Shown here piece after piece: positions 17,897 to 27,945 of a DNA stretch of 64,000 nt. Source of the stretch: Sporosarcina ureae (GTDB lineage Bacteria > Bacillota > Bacilli > Bacillales_A > Planococcaceae). Positions within the stretch are counted from its first letter, which is position 1, and the number at the start of each line of letters is the position of its first letter. The stretch spans positions 2,881,001 through 2,945,000 of the forward strand of contig NZ_CP015109.1 in NCBI RefSeq assembly GCF_002082015.1, read 5' to 3'. The translations under genes were made by a program, and so were the position numbers. The notes below the pieces were generated by a model. That model made no database searches. It saw nothing but the letters and a program-made list of their open reading frames with translations, and was not told the origin of the DNA.

Positions 17897-19132
17897 TTGG
17901 AAAAACGACGTGTAGTAGTAACGGGTATAGGTGGAATTTCTCCGGTAGGTAACTCAGCTGAAGAGTCATGGGAAGCAGTGTTAGCAGGAAAATCGGGTAT
18001 TGACGTCATGACAAGACTGGATCAAGAGAAATTTCCAGTCAGTGTAATGGCAGAAGTTAAAGGTTTTGATATCGAAGAATACGTGTCACGTAAAGATGCT
18101 CGTAAAATGGACCGGTTCACGCACTATGCAGTCGCATCCGCGATGATGGCAATGAAAGATGCGAACTTGGAACTAGAAGGTGACCTAGCGCTTCGTACAG
18201 GCGTTTGGATCGGTTCTGGGATCGGTGGAATGGAGTCACATGAGACACAATTCAATACTTTCCTTGAAAAAGGCTATCGACGTGTCAGTCCGTTTTTCGT
18301 TCCCATGATGATTCCGGATATGGCTGCAGGACAAGTCTCCATTTTCACAGGTGCTAAAGGAATCAACTCTTGTTCTGTGACAGCTTGTGCATCAGGTACC
18401 AACTCTATCGGAGATGCATTTGAAGTAATTCTGCGTGGAGATGCAGACGTTATGATCACAGGTGGAACTGAAGCACCCATCACGTCACTTGCAGTAGCGG
18501 GCTTCATCGCAAGCACAGCATTATCTTTAAATGATGATCCTACAAAAGCTTCCCGTCCGTTCGATAAAAATCGTGATGGTTTTGTAATGGGTGAAGGTGC
18601 AGGAATTATGATATTGGAAGAATACGAGCATGCGGTTGCGCGTGGCGCGAAGATCTATGCAGAAATCGTTGGCTACGGCTCCACTGGAGATGCGCACCAT
18701 ATTACAGCGCCAGCGCCAGGCGGAGAAGGTGGCGCGCGTGCGATGCAACAAGCATTAGCAAAAGCGGGTGTTGAACCTACGCAAGTGGATTATATTAATG
18801 CGCACGGCACGAGCACACCGTATAATGATTTATTTGAGACAATGGCAGCGAAGGCCGTGTTTGGTGATCATGCATATAAGTTGGCGATGAGTTCAACTAA
18901 GTCAATGACGGGTCATTTGCTTGGTGCAGCTGGCGGTATTGAAGCGATCTTCACTGTCAAGGCGTTGCAGGAAGGGATTTTACCTCCTACGATGAATTAT
19001 GAGACACCGGATCCAGAGTGTGATTTGGATTACGTAGTGAATGAGGCGCGCAAGGCGGATATTACGTATGCTATGAGTAACTCTCTTGGCTTTGGCGGAC
19101 ATAATGCTTCGTTGGTGTTTAAGAAGATATAA
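17897..19132 (+). CDS. fabF: Beta-ketoacyl-ACP synthase II (FabF)
   Basis: Elongation condensing enzyme of type II fatty-acid synthesis, 411 residues. The triad is present: Cys164 in [11 protein letters not shown], the His in [11 protein letters not shown], and the His in [15 protein letters not shown]. The start codon is TTG at 17897, 7 nt after AAAGGAAG; a TTG at 17891 is too close. The product begins [10 protein letters not shown] as expected. It is the second gene of the fabH operon, ended by a terminator. FabF of Bacillales is the usual target of cerulenin, and nothing in the sequence suggests altered chemistry. Confidence 0.97.
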   Translation: MEKRRVVVTGIGGISPVGNSAEESWEAVLAGKSGIDVMTRLDQEKFPVSVMAEVKGFDIEEYVSRKDARKMDRFTHYAVASAMMAMKDANLELEGDLALRTGVWIGSGIGGMESHETQFNTFLEKGYRRVSPFFVPMMIPDMAAGQVSIFTGAKGINSCSVTACASGTNSIGDAFEVILRGDADVMITGGTEAPITSLAVAGFIASTALSLNDDPTKASRPFDKNRDGFVMGEGAGIMILEEYEHAVARGAKIYAEIVGYGSTGDAHHITAPAPGGEGGARAMQQALAKAGVEPTQVDYINAHGTSTPYNDLFETMAAKAVFGDHAYKLAMSSTKSMTGHLLGAAGGIEAIFTVKALQEGILPPTMNYETPDPECDLDYVVNEARKADITYAMSNSLGFGGHNASLVFKKI

Positions 19133-19138
19133 AGTTGG

Positions 19139-19176
19139 ACGGGAAGAGTCTTTGAGACTTCTTTCCGTTTTTTTAA
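19139..19176 (+). terminator. Terminator of the fab operon
   Basis: ACGGGAAGAG...CTTCTTTCCGT stem with G-U pairs, followed by seven T. Confidence 0.75.
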
Positions 19177-19222
19177 TGGAAGAAATTCAGGGTCAAAGGC
19201 CATGGCCAAGGTGTATAGCGCC

Positions 19223-19350
19223 GTTGACCGACGTTCCAGGCGGACGCTTTCCCATGGGCCCGCGGTGAGCCAACTAGGTCGCAAGCTCCCTATAGTTATC
19301 TCACCTGATCGGGCTGAACCATCGGGAGTCGCCTTGCACTTACGGTCAAC
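19223..19350. repeat. MITE-like element with GTTGACCG ends
   Basis: A 128 bp element bounded by GTTGACCG (19223-19230) and CGGTCAAC (19343-19350). It carries GGCGGACGCTTTCC, GCGGTGAGCC, AGGTCGCAAGCTCC and GGGAGTCGCC in the same order as the 12811 and 13141 elements. Their inner cores are related while the terminal repeats differ. Shortened relatives lie at 9555-9601 and 28504-28533. Confidence 0.75.
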
Positions 19351-19405
19351 TAGTGTGTTGTTCTATCAAGTGAACATCGGAGCGTTAAAAAACTTAAAGC
19401 CAAAA

Positions 19406-19487
19406 CCCGAACCAAATAAAATCAATTTACAATAAAAGAGACTGAAGACATGCTCCTTGGTTCGGGAGATGTTTTCAGTCTTTTTTG
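19406..19487 (+). ncRNA. Structured intergenic RNA segment ending in a terminator
   Basis: GACTGAAGACAT (19440-19451) pairs with ATGTTTTCAGTC (19469-19480), followed by TTTTTT: a strong terminator. Its loop contains TTGGTTCGGG (19457-19466), the exact complement of CCCGAACCAA at 19406-19415. The loop can therefore pair upstream, as a pseudoknot or a competing fold. There is no gene between the fabF terminator and this one, so it may end a short untranslated RNA or act as an attenuator. Confidence 0.45.
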
Positions 19488-19559
19488 GTTATGACTTTTA
19501 GGACTCGTCTAATTACACCTAGTCTGAACATAGAATGAATGAAAAGGGTAAAGGACGAG

Positions 19560-21000
<1,441 letters not shown>

Positions 21001-21361
21001 TATCACAAAAATACTTTTTCCTTCAATGCCATTCACTTATTGCTTAAGATTATATCGATACCTTAAAAAAAATGCAACTTTGATTAGATGAAATGAAAAA
21101 GATTTGTACAACATGAAACCTTTCAGTACACCTGTACGTACTATACAGTGAGGGAATAATTAGCAGAAGTATTTTCTAAATGAGAATACATGTATTTACA
21201 AATGAGATGTTTAAAACAATTCTACCCTGGGTATAAAAGGAGAAGATGTTCATTTATCGCAGAAAACTGCATGATTCTCTACTGAAATGTTGAAAAATAA
21301 GAAATTGTGAATTCCGTAAAAGTTTTTTCGAAAAACTATATTAATTGAGAATGATTATGTG

Positions 21362-21400
21362 TATAATGAACAGTATAGACATTAATTATAATAATTCTAA
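21362..21400 (+). promoter_or_regulatory. Promoter with a PerR-like box upstream of spx
   Basis: TATAAT at 21362-21367 serves as a -10. About 19 bp further on, TTATAATAATTCTAA (21386-21400) matches the PerR box TTATAATNATTATAA at 14 of 15 positions. In B. subtilis spx is derepressed by peroxide through PerR, so this site is plausible. The rest of the 470 bp between the T-box and spx is AT-rich, with no gene. Confidence 0.6.
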
Positions 21401-21470
21401 AGTGAACTACACGAATTGCAAATATACCAAATCTAATGAGCGTAAGCCGTGGGAAAGGACGTGTCAATAA

Positions 21471-21869
21471 ATGGGTGTCACACTTTATACATCGCCTAGT
21501 TGTACATCTTGTAGAAAAGCAAAAGCATGGTTGGAGGAACATGAGATTCCGTATACAGAGCGTAATATCTTCTCTGAACCATTAAATATTCAAGAGATCA
21601 AACAAATTCTTCGCATGACAGAAGATGGTACTGACGAAATTATTTCAACACGATCCAAGATTTTTCAAAAGCTAAATGTTGACGTGGAAAGTCTTCCACT
21701 TCAAAGACTATATGAATTGATACAAGAACATCCAGGTCTTTTAAGAAGACCAATCATTCTAGATGAAAAAAGACTCCAAGTAGGGTATAATGAAGATGAG
21801 ATTCGTCGTTTCCTACCGAGAAAAGTTAGAGCCTATCAGCTGCTCGAAGCGCGGCGAATGGTAAACTAA
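21471..21869 (+). CDS. spx: Transcriptional regulator Spx
   Basis: ArsC-fold regulator that binds the RNA polymerase alpha C-terminal domain and switches on thiol-stress genes. It is normally degraded by ClpXP with the adaptor SpxH, also encoded in this window. 132 residues, against 131 in B. subtilis. The redox switch Cys11-x-x-Cys14 (SPSCTSCRK) is present, as is the [18 protein letters not shown] block. ATG 21471 with GAAAGGA about 11 nt upstream. It is a single gene between its own promoter and a strong terminator. Confidence 0.96.
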   Translation: MGVTLYTSPSCTSCRKAKAWLEEHEIPYTERNIFSEPLNIQEIKQILRMTEDGTDEIISTRSKIFQKLNVDVESLPLQRLYELIQEHPGLLRRPIILDEKRLQVGYNEDEIRRFLPRKVRAYQLLEARRMVN

Positions 21870-21880
21870 TCTTAATAACA

Positions 21881-21927
21881 AAAGCTGATAGGGATGACAC
21901 GGGATACAATTGTGCCTATCAGCTTTT
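21881..21927 (+). terminator. Terminator after spx
   Basis: AAAGCTGATAGG/CCTATCAGCTTT 12-bp stem with a 22-nt loop and a T-run. Confidence 0.85.
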
Positions 21928-22107
21928 TTGAATTGATATTCCCTTGTATTCCTCTAGATGAGCCACTTCAATGCAAACATTAGTAAAATGAAATACAATT
22001 AACCCTTACGAAAACGTCGAAGTCGACATATAGTAGTAATAAGCATTGCAAGTGTGTATTAGTATATGACAGGGGAGGGCCTGTTCTACAGAAGGGAGAG
22101 ATAAGGG

Positions 22108-22758
22108 ATGGAAATAGAGCGCATTAATGAAAACACGGTAAAGTTTAATTTATCCTATGGAGATATTGAAGCCCGTGGTTTTAGTAAAGAAGACGTCTGG
22201 TATAACCGCGACAAAAGCGAAGAGCTCTTTTGGGATATGATGGATGAACTTGGTGATGATACGGAATTTGAAGTGGAAGGACCACTTTGGATTCAAGTCA
22301 ACGCTATGAATGAAGGCATTGAAGTGATTGTAACGCGCGCACATCTTCCGAAGAACGCAGAATCATCACAGTTTCCTTTTGGAATTGAAGATCCAGAAGA
22401 ATTATTCGACCCAATTTTCGATGCGATTACTGAGTCTGAAGAGGAAAGTGAAGAAGAGTTGCAAGTTACAGATAGATTATTTGTTTTCAATGAGTTTGAC
22501 CAGATTATACCATTAGCTAAGAAGATGATGTCACTAGAAGACGAATTTGATTCGCAACTATATGCATTCGAGGATCGTTATTATCTCAACTTACGCTTCG
22601 ACTATTCTCAAATTGAGAAAAAACGTGCGAAGGACATTGCCAGCATGGTAACAGAATACGGTGCAGTGTCTAAGATGTCTATTCATCGTATAGATGAGTA
22701 CGGCAAGGAAGTCATGGGATCTGACGTATTTGAACAAGTAACTAAATATTTCTCATAA
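22108..22758 (+). CDS. mecA: Adaptor protein MecA
   Basis: Adaptor that brings substrates such as ComK to ClpCP and activates ClpC assembly. 216 residues, as in the family. The N-terminal substrate-binding domain opens MEIERINENTVKF. An acidic linker around 95-120 (rich in E and S) leads to the C-terminal ClpC-binding domain from about 125 on. ATG 22108 follows GAAGGGAGAGATAAGGG. It lies between spx and coiA, the standard order. Flanking terminators suggest a single-gene transcript. Confidence 0.95.
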   Translation: MEIERINENTVKFNLSYGDIEARGFSKEDVWYNRDKSEELFWDMMDELGDDTEFEVEGPLWIQVNAMNEGIEVIVTRAHLPKNAESSQFPFGIEDPEELFDPIFDAITESEEESEEELQVTDRLFVFNEFDQIIPLAKKMMSLEDEFDSQLYAFEDRYYLNLRFDYSQIEKKRAKDIASMVTEYGAVSKMSIHRIDEYGKEVMGSDVFEQVTKYFS

Positions 22759-22764
22759 TACTCT

Positions 22765-22797
22765 AAAAGGCTACCAGTATCTTGGTAGCCTTTTTTG
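22765..22797 (+). terminator. Terminator after mecA
   Basis: AAAAGGCTACCA/TGGTAGCCTTTT stem with loop GTATCT and a T-run. Confidence 0.9.
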
Positions 22798-22994
22798 TGT
22801 TGCCAACTAACGCTAGCTTTTTGTTTGGTAGTAAGTGGGGCTAGGTCAAGTACTTGTCGGGTTACGTTTCTGTAAAGCAGGTGTAATAAGCGGCATGGGG
22901 TTGTGGTTCTTGCAAGTGCTTTTCTTTTTCCTGTTCAATTAAGAGGTTGTGGTTTAGCTGGCAGTCTAAGTGGCAAATTCATTGTCGCCACTAC

Positions 22995-23095
22995 GGCGCT
23001 GGTGGATGGCTTTCGCGAGGAGCCACAGACAGGAAAGTGCGCCTGTCTCTGTCTCCTCGCTACGCCTACCACAGCAGTCGCCTTCGTTGCATCGT
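22995..23095. repeat. Hairpin-rich intergenic repeat
   Basis: The core 23015-23060 folds as GCGAGGAG...CAGACAGG - AAAGTGCG - CCTGTCTCTG...CTCCTCGC. It is flanked by GGTGGATGGCTTTC on the left and AGCAGTCGCC on the right, variants of the GGACGCTTTC and GGAGTCGCC motifs of the other MITE-like elements. It starts the 1 kb gene-free stretch between mecA and coiA. Just upstream (about 22880-22910) lies an inverted, diverged fragment of the left end of the ~255 bp repeat. Confidence 0.6.
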
Positions 23096-23172
23096 GTGTG
23101 GGGTGGTTCGTAGACTTATTTCGCAAGCAATACATACTAGATATCATGATGTAGCTAATATTTTTTCCTATT

Positions 23173-23430
23173 AGAACTACAACCAAAATAAATACCACTC
23201 AGTAGCGCAGGCACAACTGCGGGGTAGGCCGTGGCCAGGAGACAACTGGCGGCACTTTGCCAGCTGGCTCTTGGCTGTAGGCAATCCCCCACGTGCCTGC
23301 GCGGGTCTAGAAAGCGAACACTGAGAGATTTCTAGACCCAACAGCTTGTCGAGCAACGCCTCCTACCAAAAGTGGCAGAGACCCGCAACCACATATTCAC
23401 TCCGCCAACCGCGCTTGCAGGCTGGGTAAG
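23173..23430. repeat. Structured ~255 bp repeat, copy 1
   Basis: Begins AGAACTACAACC. It contains the outer stem GCGCAGGCAC (23205-23214)/GTGCCTGCGC (23293-23302), a middle stem GCCAGGAG/CTCTTGGC and an inner stem CTGGC/GCCAG. The following ~125 bp (GGGTCTAGAAAGC, CAACGCC, CCAAAAGTGG, CGCAACC) also align with copies 2 and 3. No open frame fits it. Confidence 0.8.
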
Positions 23431-23450
23431 GTTTGCAATTTATCATTCTT

Positions 23451-23705
23451 AGAACCACAACCAAAATACATACCACTTAGTAGCGCAGGCACAACTGCGG
23501 GGTAGGCCGTGGCCAGGAGACAACTGGCGGCACTATCGCCAGCTGGCTCCTGGCTGTAGACAATCCCCCACGTGCCTGCGCGGGTCCAGAAAGCAAACTC
23601 TCAGTGACTTCAGTACCCAACAACCAGTAACGCAACGACCCCAACCAAAAGTACCAAAGATTTGCAGCCGCATAGTCTTTCCGTCAAACGCATTTCTTAG
23701 TTGGA
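23451..23705. repeat. Structured ~255 bp repeat, copy 2
   Basis: Same orientation as copy 1, 278 bp downstream. Begins AGAACCACAACC. Outer stem GCGCAGGCAC (23483-23492)/GTGCCTGCGC (23572-23581), middle stem GCCAGGAG (23512-23519)/CTCCTGGC (23547-23554), inner stem CTGGCG/CGCCAG. It ends about 100 bp before coiA. Confidence 0.8.
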
Positions 23706-23812
23706 TAATGCGGAAAACTCCTCAATGTACTAACCCAGTTCAAAACATGTGGCTTGCCTCTTGCCAACTAAACAGAAAATTCGTAGTATAGAAGAGAAGG
23801 AGTGTGAAGGCC

Positions 23813-24970
23813 TTGTTAACAGCTCTTACAAGTGGCGGGAAGCAAGTCGTGCTAACACGGCAGTTGTCCCTGTCCAACTTACGAGAGTGGCGTAAAAACG
23901 AAACCTTTCATTGTCCTCAATGCAAAGAACAAGTACTCCTGAAAGTCGGCGACATCATAATCCCACATTTTGCTCACTTGAAGCAAACCACCTGCCGAGA
24001 CAGCTTTTCAGAAGGGGAGTCCCCAACCCATCTGCTCGGTAAAATCCAGCTCTATGAACTATTTTCACAACCTTACTTACAAACTGAAATGGAACCGTAT
24101 CTGCCTGCTATTCGGCAACGTCCTGATCTGCTGGTCACATGGCAAAACGAGCAAATTCCTATCGAGTTTCAATGCAGCACAATCCCCATTGCACGTATTC
24201 TCGAGCGTAACGCAGGCTACCATAGCGTAAATATGCTCCCTATATGGATCGTACTAACACCTCCTCAAGTTCAAGACACGTTAGCATTTGTTCTTACCTA
24301 TCGATTGACTCAATTCCACCAACACTTTATTCGCCACATTCATTCAAGTACGAAAGAAACATTATCAATTTTTTTAACATATAATCCGTCAAAGCAACAA
24401 TTTCACTATCTCAGTCACTTCATTCACCTTCGTGGTACTACATTTACGATGTGTCACTCCGTTATGCGCATCAAACATCAAACGATTCCATTCGCTATTC
24501 CTGCGACTCCATCTACAAAAGATATAGAAGATCTCGCACGTCACTATCAATCTGCACGTCGAAAGTATCTCCGGTCGGTAATTGGGTATAATCAAAGAGG
24601 TATCCATCATCGCTTTTTGCGTGCGTGTTATGAAATGCGTGTGCAACCTATTCAATTACCCGCATGGATTGGTGTTCCGACATTTGGGCAAGCGGCATTT
24701 ACAGAGTCAGATTGTGAATGGCAACTACTACTCATTGCGGCCATTCGCCAAACGAGGAGGACACCTTTCCAATTCGATCGCTCCATTCTTCATTCATTTG
24801 TCAAAACATTTGAAGGGGATTCGAGCCAACAATTGGAAGCATGTCAAAACTATGTGGATTTCTTGAGGGAGCAACGCATAGATATCTACCGATTGGATAA
24901 ATTTACAGGAAGAGATTTTGTGCTGGAAATACTTTCAGGGCGATTTCTTGCAATGCATGCAAAGAATTGA
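23813..24970 (+). CDS. coiA: Competence protein CoiA
   Basis: CoiA acts in natural transformation and has a restriction-endonuclease-like core. 385 residues. An N-terminal zinc-finger-like segment (FHCPQCKEQV near 35, then PHFAHLK and a later Cys) is followed by the nuclease-type core (RPDLLVTW and PIEFQCS near 110-125). TTG 23813 lies 10 nt after AAGGAG and gives the usual MLTALTS start. A GTG 9 bp earlier sits against the Shine-Dalgarno. pepF follows, with its start 50 bp beyond the coiA stop. The repeats upstream separate it from mecA. Confidence 0.9.
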   Translation: MLTALTSGGKQVVLTRQLSLSNLREWRKNETFHCPQCKEQVLLKVGDIIIPHFAHLKQTTCRDSFSEGESPTHLLGKIQLYELFSQPYLQTEMEPYLPAIRQRPDLLVTWQNEQIPIEFQCSTIPIARILERNAGYHSVNMLPIWIVLTPPQVQDTLAFVLTYRLTQFHQHFIRHIHSSTKETLSIFLTYNPSKQQFHYLSHFIHLRGTTFTMCHSVMRIKHQTIPFAIPATPSTKDIEDLARHYQSARRKYLRSVIGYNQRGIHHRFLRACYEMRVQPIQLPAWIGVPTFGQAAFTESDCEWQLLLIAAIRQTRRTPFQFDRSILHSFVKTFEGDSSQQLEACQNYVDFLREQRIDIYRLDKFTGRDFVLEILSGRFLAMHAKN

Positions 24971-25019
24971 GAAAATACAAGGGAATCAAATAACGGTAAA
25001 TGCAGAAGGAGGAATTGGA

Positions 25020-26837
25020 TTGACGAATGAAAACAAAGTATTGACGCGCGATGAAGTATCGGAAGAGGAAACGTGGCGCTTGGAAGATATATTTTCTTCT
25101 GATGAAGAATGGGATAAAGAATACAGCAAAATTGAAGAGATGGCTAAAGAAGCAGAACAGTATAAAGGGACACTTGGAAATGGCGCTCGTCCACTATTTG
25201 AAGCGTTAACATATCGTGATAAATTGGCGGAACGTCTACGAAGATTGTATACGTATGCCCATCTAAAAACAGATCAGGATACAACGAATAGTTTCTATCA
25301 GGCAATGGACGGGCGAATTAGAACGTTAGTTGTGAAAATATCTACAGCGTTAGCCTATTTCACGCCAGAACTACTTTCTATCGATGAAAAGCAATTGAAT
25401 GAAACGATTGATTCACATGAAGGTTTGCGTTTATATAAACAGGAATTTGAAGAGTTGAATGCAGAGCGTGCGCACGTTTTGTCGTCAGAACAAGAGCAAT
25501 TAATCGCGCAGTTGTCTGAAGTAACCGGAAAATCTTCTGAAACATTTAGTATGTTAAACAATGCGGATTTGGCTTTCGGTTTGGTCAAAGATGAAGATGG
25601 CAATGACGTTCAATTGACGCATGGTCGTTATTCACAATTCCTAGAGAGCAAGGATCCGAAAGTTCGCGAAGCAGCATTTAAAGAAATGTATTCAAGATAT
25701 GGGGAGTTCAAAAATACATTTGCTTCGACGTTAAGCGGGAATGTAAAAGGGCATAATGTGAATGCTAGAATTAGAAATTATAGTTCTGCAAGAGCGGCAG
25801 CATTATCCAATAACCATATTCCGGAGCAAGTATATGAAAATCTATTGTCTACAATCAATAAAAATCTTGGTTTATTGCATCGCTATGTTGCATTGCGTAA
25901 AAAAGTATTGAATGTGGATACGCTTCATATGTGGGATATCTACACGCCACTAGTGGAAGATACCGAGATGAAATATACGTACGAGGAAGCAAAAGAAACT
26001 ATGCTTGAAAGTTTCCATCCACTCGGTGATGATTATCGAGCTGTTGTAAAAGAAGGACTTGATAATCGCTGGGTGGATGTTCGTGAAAATAAAGGAAAAC
26101 GTTCAGGCGCGTATTCCTCAGGTTCTTATGGAACAAACCCTTACATCCTATTGAACTGGCAAGACAACGTAAGCAATCTATTTACGTTAGCACATGAGTT
26201 CGGACATAGTGTACACAGTTATTATTCCCGTAAGTATCAGCCATTCATTTATAGCGGCTATTCAATATTTGTGGCGGAAGTAGCGTCAACTGTCAATGAG
26301 GCATTGCTAAATGATCACTTATTGAAGGTGACGACAGACGAAGATCAGCGAATCTACTTGTTGAACTACTGGCTAGATGGATTCCGTGCGACAGTGTTCC
26401 GTCAGACCATGTTTGCGGAATTCGAACACCTAATTCATAAGCTGGATCAAGAAGGTGTGCCGTTAACTGCTGAAAAATTAACAGAGGAATATTATGCTTT
26501 AAATAAAAAATATTACGGTGACGCGATTGTTAGTGACGAGGAAATTGGTTTGGAGTGGGCACGTATTCCTCACTTCTATATGAATTATTATGTCTATCAA
26601 TACGCAACAGGTTATAGCGCGGCTGTAGCGCTCAGTAAGCAGATTCTAGAAGAGGGAGAGCCTGCAGTAGAACGTTATATTACAAACTTCTTGAAGGCAG
26701 GTTCATCCGATTATCCTATTGAAGTACTTAAAAAAGCAGGTGTCGATATGACGTCTGACAAGCCGATTGAAGAAGCTTGCCGAGTATTTGAAGCACGATT
26801 GGATGAGCTGGAACATCTACTAGCAAAAAGGGGATAA
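25020..26837 (+). CDS. pepF: Oligoendopeptidase F (M3 family)
   Basis: Cytosolic zinc metallopeptidase cleaving oligopeptides of roughly 7-17 residues. 605 residues. The zinc motif HEFGH is at 392-396, with the third ligand Glu in the EVASTVNEALL helix, and the C-terminal YATGYSAA region is typical. TTG 25020 follows AAGGAGGA by 7 nt and yields MTNENKVLTRDEV. The frame extends upstream into coiA but has no better start. The coiA-pepF order is as in B. subtilis, where PepF overproduction affects sporulation. Confidence 0.94.
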   Translation: MTNENKVLTRDEVSEEETWRLEDIFSSDEEWDKEYSKIEEMAKEAEQYKGTLGNGARPLFEALTYRDKLAERLRRLYTYAHLKTDQDTTNSFYQAMDGRIRTLVVKISTALAYFTPELLSIDEKQLNETIDSHEGLRLYKQEFEELNAERAHVLSSEQEQLIAQLSEVTGKSSETFSMLNNADLAFGLVKDEDGNDVQLTHGRYSQFLESKDPKVREAAFKEMYSRYGEFKNTFASTLSGNVKGHNVNARIRNYSSARAAALSNNHIPEQVYENLLSTINKNLGLLHRYVALRKKVLNVDTLHMWDIYTPLVEDTEMKYTYEEAKETMLESFHPLGDDYRAVVKEGLDNRWVDVRENKGKRSGAYSSGSYGTNPYILLNWQDNVSNLFTLAHEFGHSVHSYYSRKYQPFIYSGYSIFVAEVASTVNEALLNDHLLKVTTDEDQRIYLLNYWLDGFRATVFRQTMFAEFEHLIHKLDQEGVPLTAEKLTEEYYALNKKYYGDAIVSDEEIGLEWARIPHFYMNYYVYQYATGYSAAVALSKQILEEGEPAVERYITNFLKAGSSDYPIEVLKKAGVDMTSDKPIEEACRVFEARLDELEHLLAKRG

Positions 26838-27013
26838 TTTTCAATTACATGTTTCGACAAAGGTCAGCAAAGACTGTGACATTTGGATGAAAGCTGTTAT
26901 AATTTGTTGAAGTCATAAGTCATTTATGATATGGTGTAAATGTGGAATAAATCACATACCAAACATACACCCCTTTTGTTTGAACGTGAACATTTCTCCC
27001 ATTCCCTTTGAAG

Positions 27014-27053
27014 AAGAGCATTCACTCCCCCCCAGGAGCGGATGCTCTTTTCT
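27014..27053 (+). terminator. Terminator after pepF
   Basis: AAGAGCAT/ATGCTCTT stem around a C-rich loop, followed by TTCTTT. The preceding 175 bp hold no supported gene. Confidence 0.65.
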
Positions 27054-27072
27054 TTATGTTATTTTCATAGTA

Positions 27073-27112
27073 AAAAGTCGAAGCCTCCAAGTAATTGGTG
27101 GGCTTCGACTAG
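27073..27112 (-). terminator. Terminator of the yjbI-spxH operon
   Basis: On the minus strand AGTCGAAGCC...GGCTTCGACT is followed by TTTTTAC, directly after the spxH stop. Confidence 0.8.
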
Positions 27113-27120
27113 TATAAGGA

Positions 27121-27945
27121 CTATTTAATTAGTGAACAATTAGGTTGCTTTTTTCGCCATAACGTACGATCCTGAAATGGAATTCGTTCGATTTCTTGTT
27201 TCAGTAGGCGTTTCTTTAACTCGCGTTCAGCTTCTTTTTCTGTCACGTGACACATTTCCGCGATTTCTGTCGTTGTGAGTAGATCGAAGCGGTTGAACAA
27301 AGAGTCAATAGAAGGAGGCATCTCTGGTAAAAGTTGTCCACCGATTAGCTCTTCTAAAATTTGTTCGTAGATTGCATAGTCGTAGAGACCGCTCACTTTC
27401 AGTCCTTCGTCTTCAATGTTGCTGTTGAAGAAGACGAAAGTTGGTGCTTCATCCACTTCCATTTCGTTACCTAAATACGTATCGATTTGCAAAGCACGTG
27501 ATGTTTCTTCAGAAGTAAAATCTGCGATAAATTCATCTACGTCTAAATTAATGCGTGCAGCAATTTCAATGAGTACTGAATAGGATGCGACGTCACGCTT
27601 TTTCAAAAAGGAATACTCTAGTAAACAAGACAAGTAACGGAATCCAGCTCTCTTACCTTGGAACTCAGCAGCTTTTACCGCAATATTAGGAAAACAAGGA
27701 TTTGACCGCTTGGTGGATTGCGCATCATTCGGATCAATCAAAGCAGGTGGATTCAGTTTTGTCATAGGTGTTCTCAACGCAATACGTAACGTAAAATAAT
27801 GATCGTATTGGACTTGCATTTTACGTAGCATCGGTTGCAGTGACCAACAATCCTTACAATAAGGATCTAGAAATACATAGAGTTCAATGGGCTTTACTGA
27901 AGCAGAGTAGTGTAACGTATCATCAATAACAGTTAGATAGTTCAC
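27121..27945 (-). CDS. spxH: ClpXP adaptor protein SpxH (YjbH)
   Basis: Thioredoxin/DsbA-like adaptor that delivers Spx to ClpXP. 274 residues. The N-terminal FLDPYCKDCWSLQP carries the CxxC. The central DsbA-like helical region and a C-terminal EIAEMCHVTEKEAERELKKRL helix follow the family pattern. GTG 27945 is preceded by CGAGGAGGAAG. The start overlaps the stop of the truncated haemoglobin gene by 4 nt (GTGA), so translation is coupled. Its target Spx is encoded 6 kb away on the opposite strand. Confidence 0.93.
   Translation of the reverse strand: MNYLTVIDDTLHYSASVKPIELYVFLDPYCKDCWSLQPMLRKMQVQYDHYFTLRIALRTPMTKLNPPALIDPNDAQSTKRSNPCFPNIAVKAAEFQGKRAGFRYLSCLLEYSFLKKRDVASYSVLIEIAARINLDVDEFIADFTSEETSRALQIDTYLGNEMEVDEAPTFVFFNSNIEDEGLKVSGLYDYAIYEQILEELIGGQLLPEMPPSIDSLFNRFDLLTTTEIAEMCHVTEKEAERELKKRLLKQEIERIPFQDRTLWRKKQPNCSLIK

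Noticed and set aside
22903..23198. Overlapping open frames of 75-87 residues between mecA and coiA
   Set aside because: They lie wholly within hairpin-rich repeats, read on both strands at once and lack start signals.
23173..23705. CRISPR array
   Set aside because: Only two long direct units 278 bp apart, similar over their whole length and with no spacer-repeat alternation. No cas genes.
26926..27117. 63-residue frame between pepF and spxH
   Set aside because: It passes through two terminator hairpins, has no Shine-Dalgarno and a random composition.
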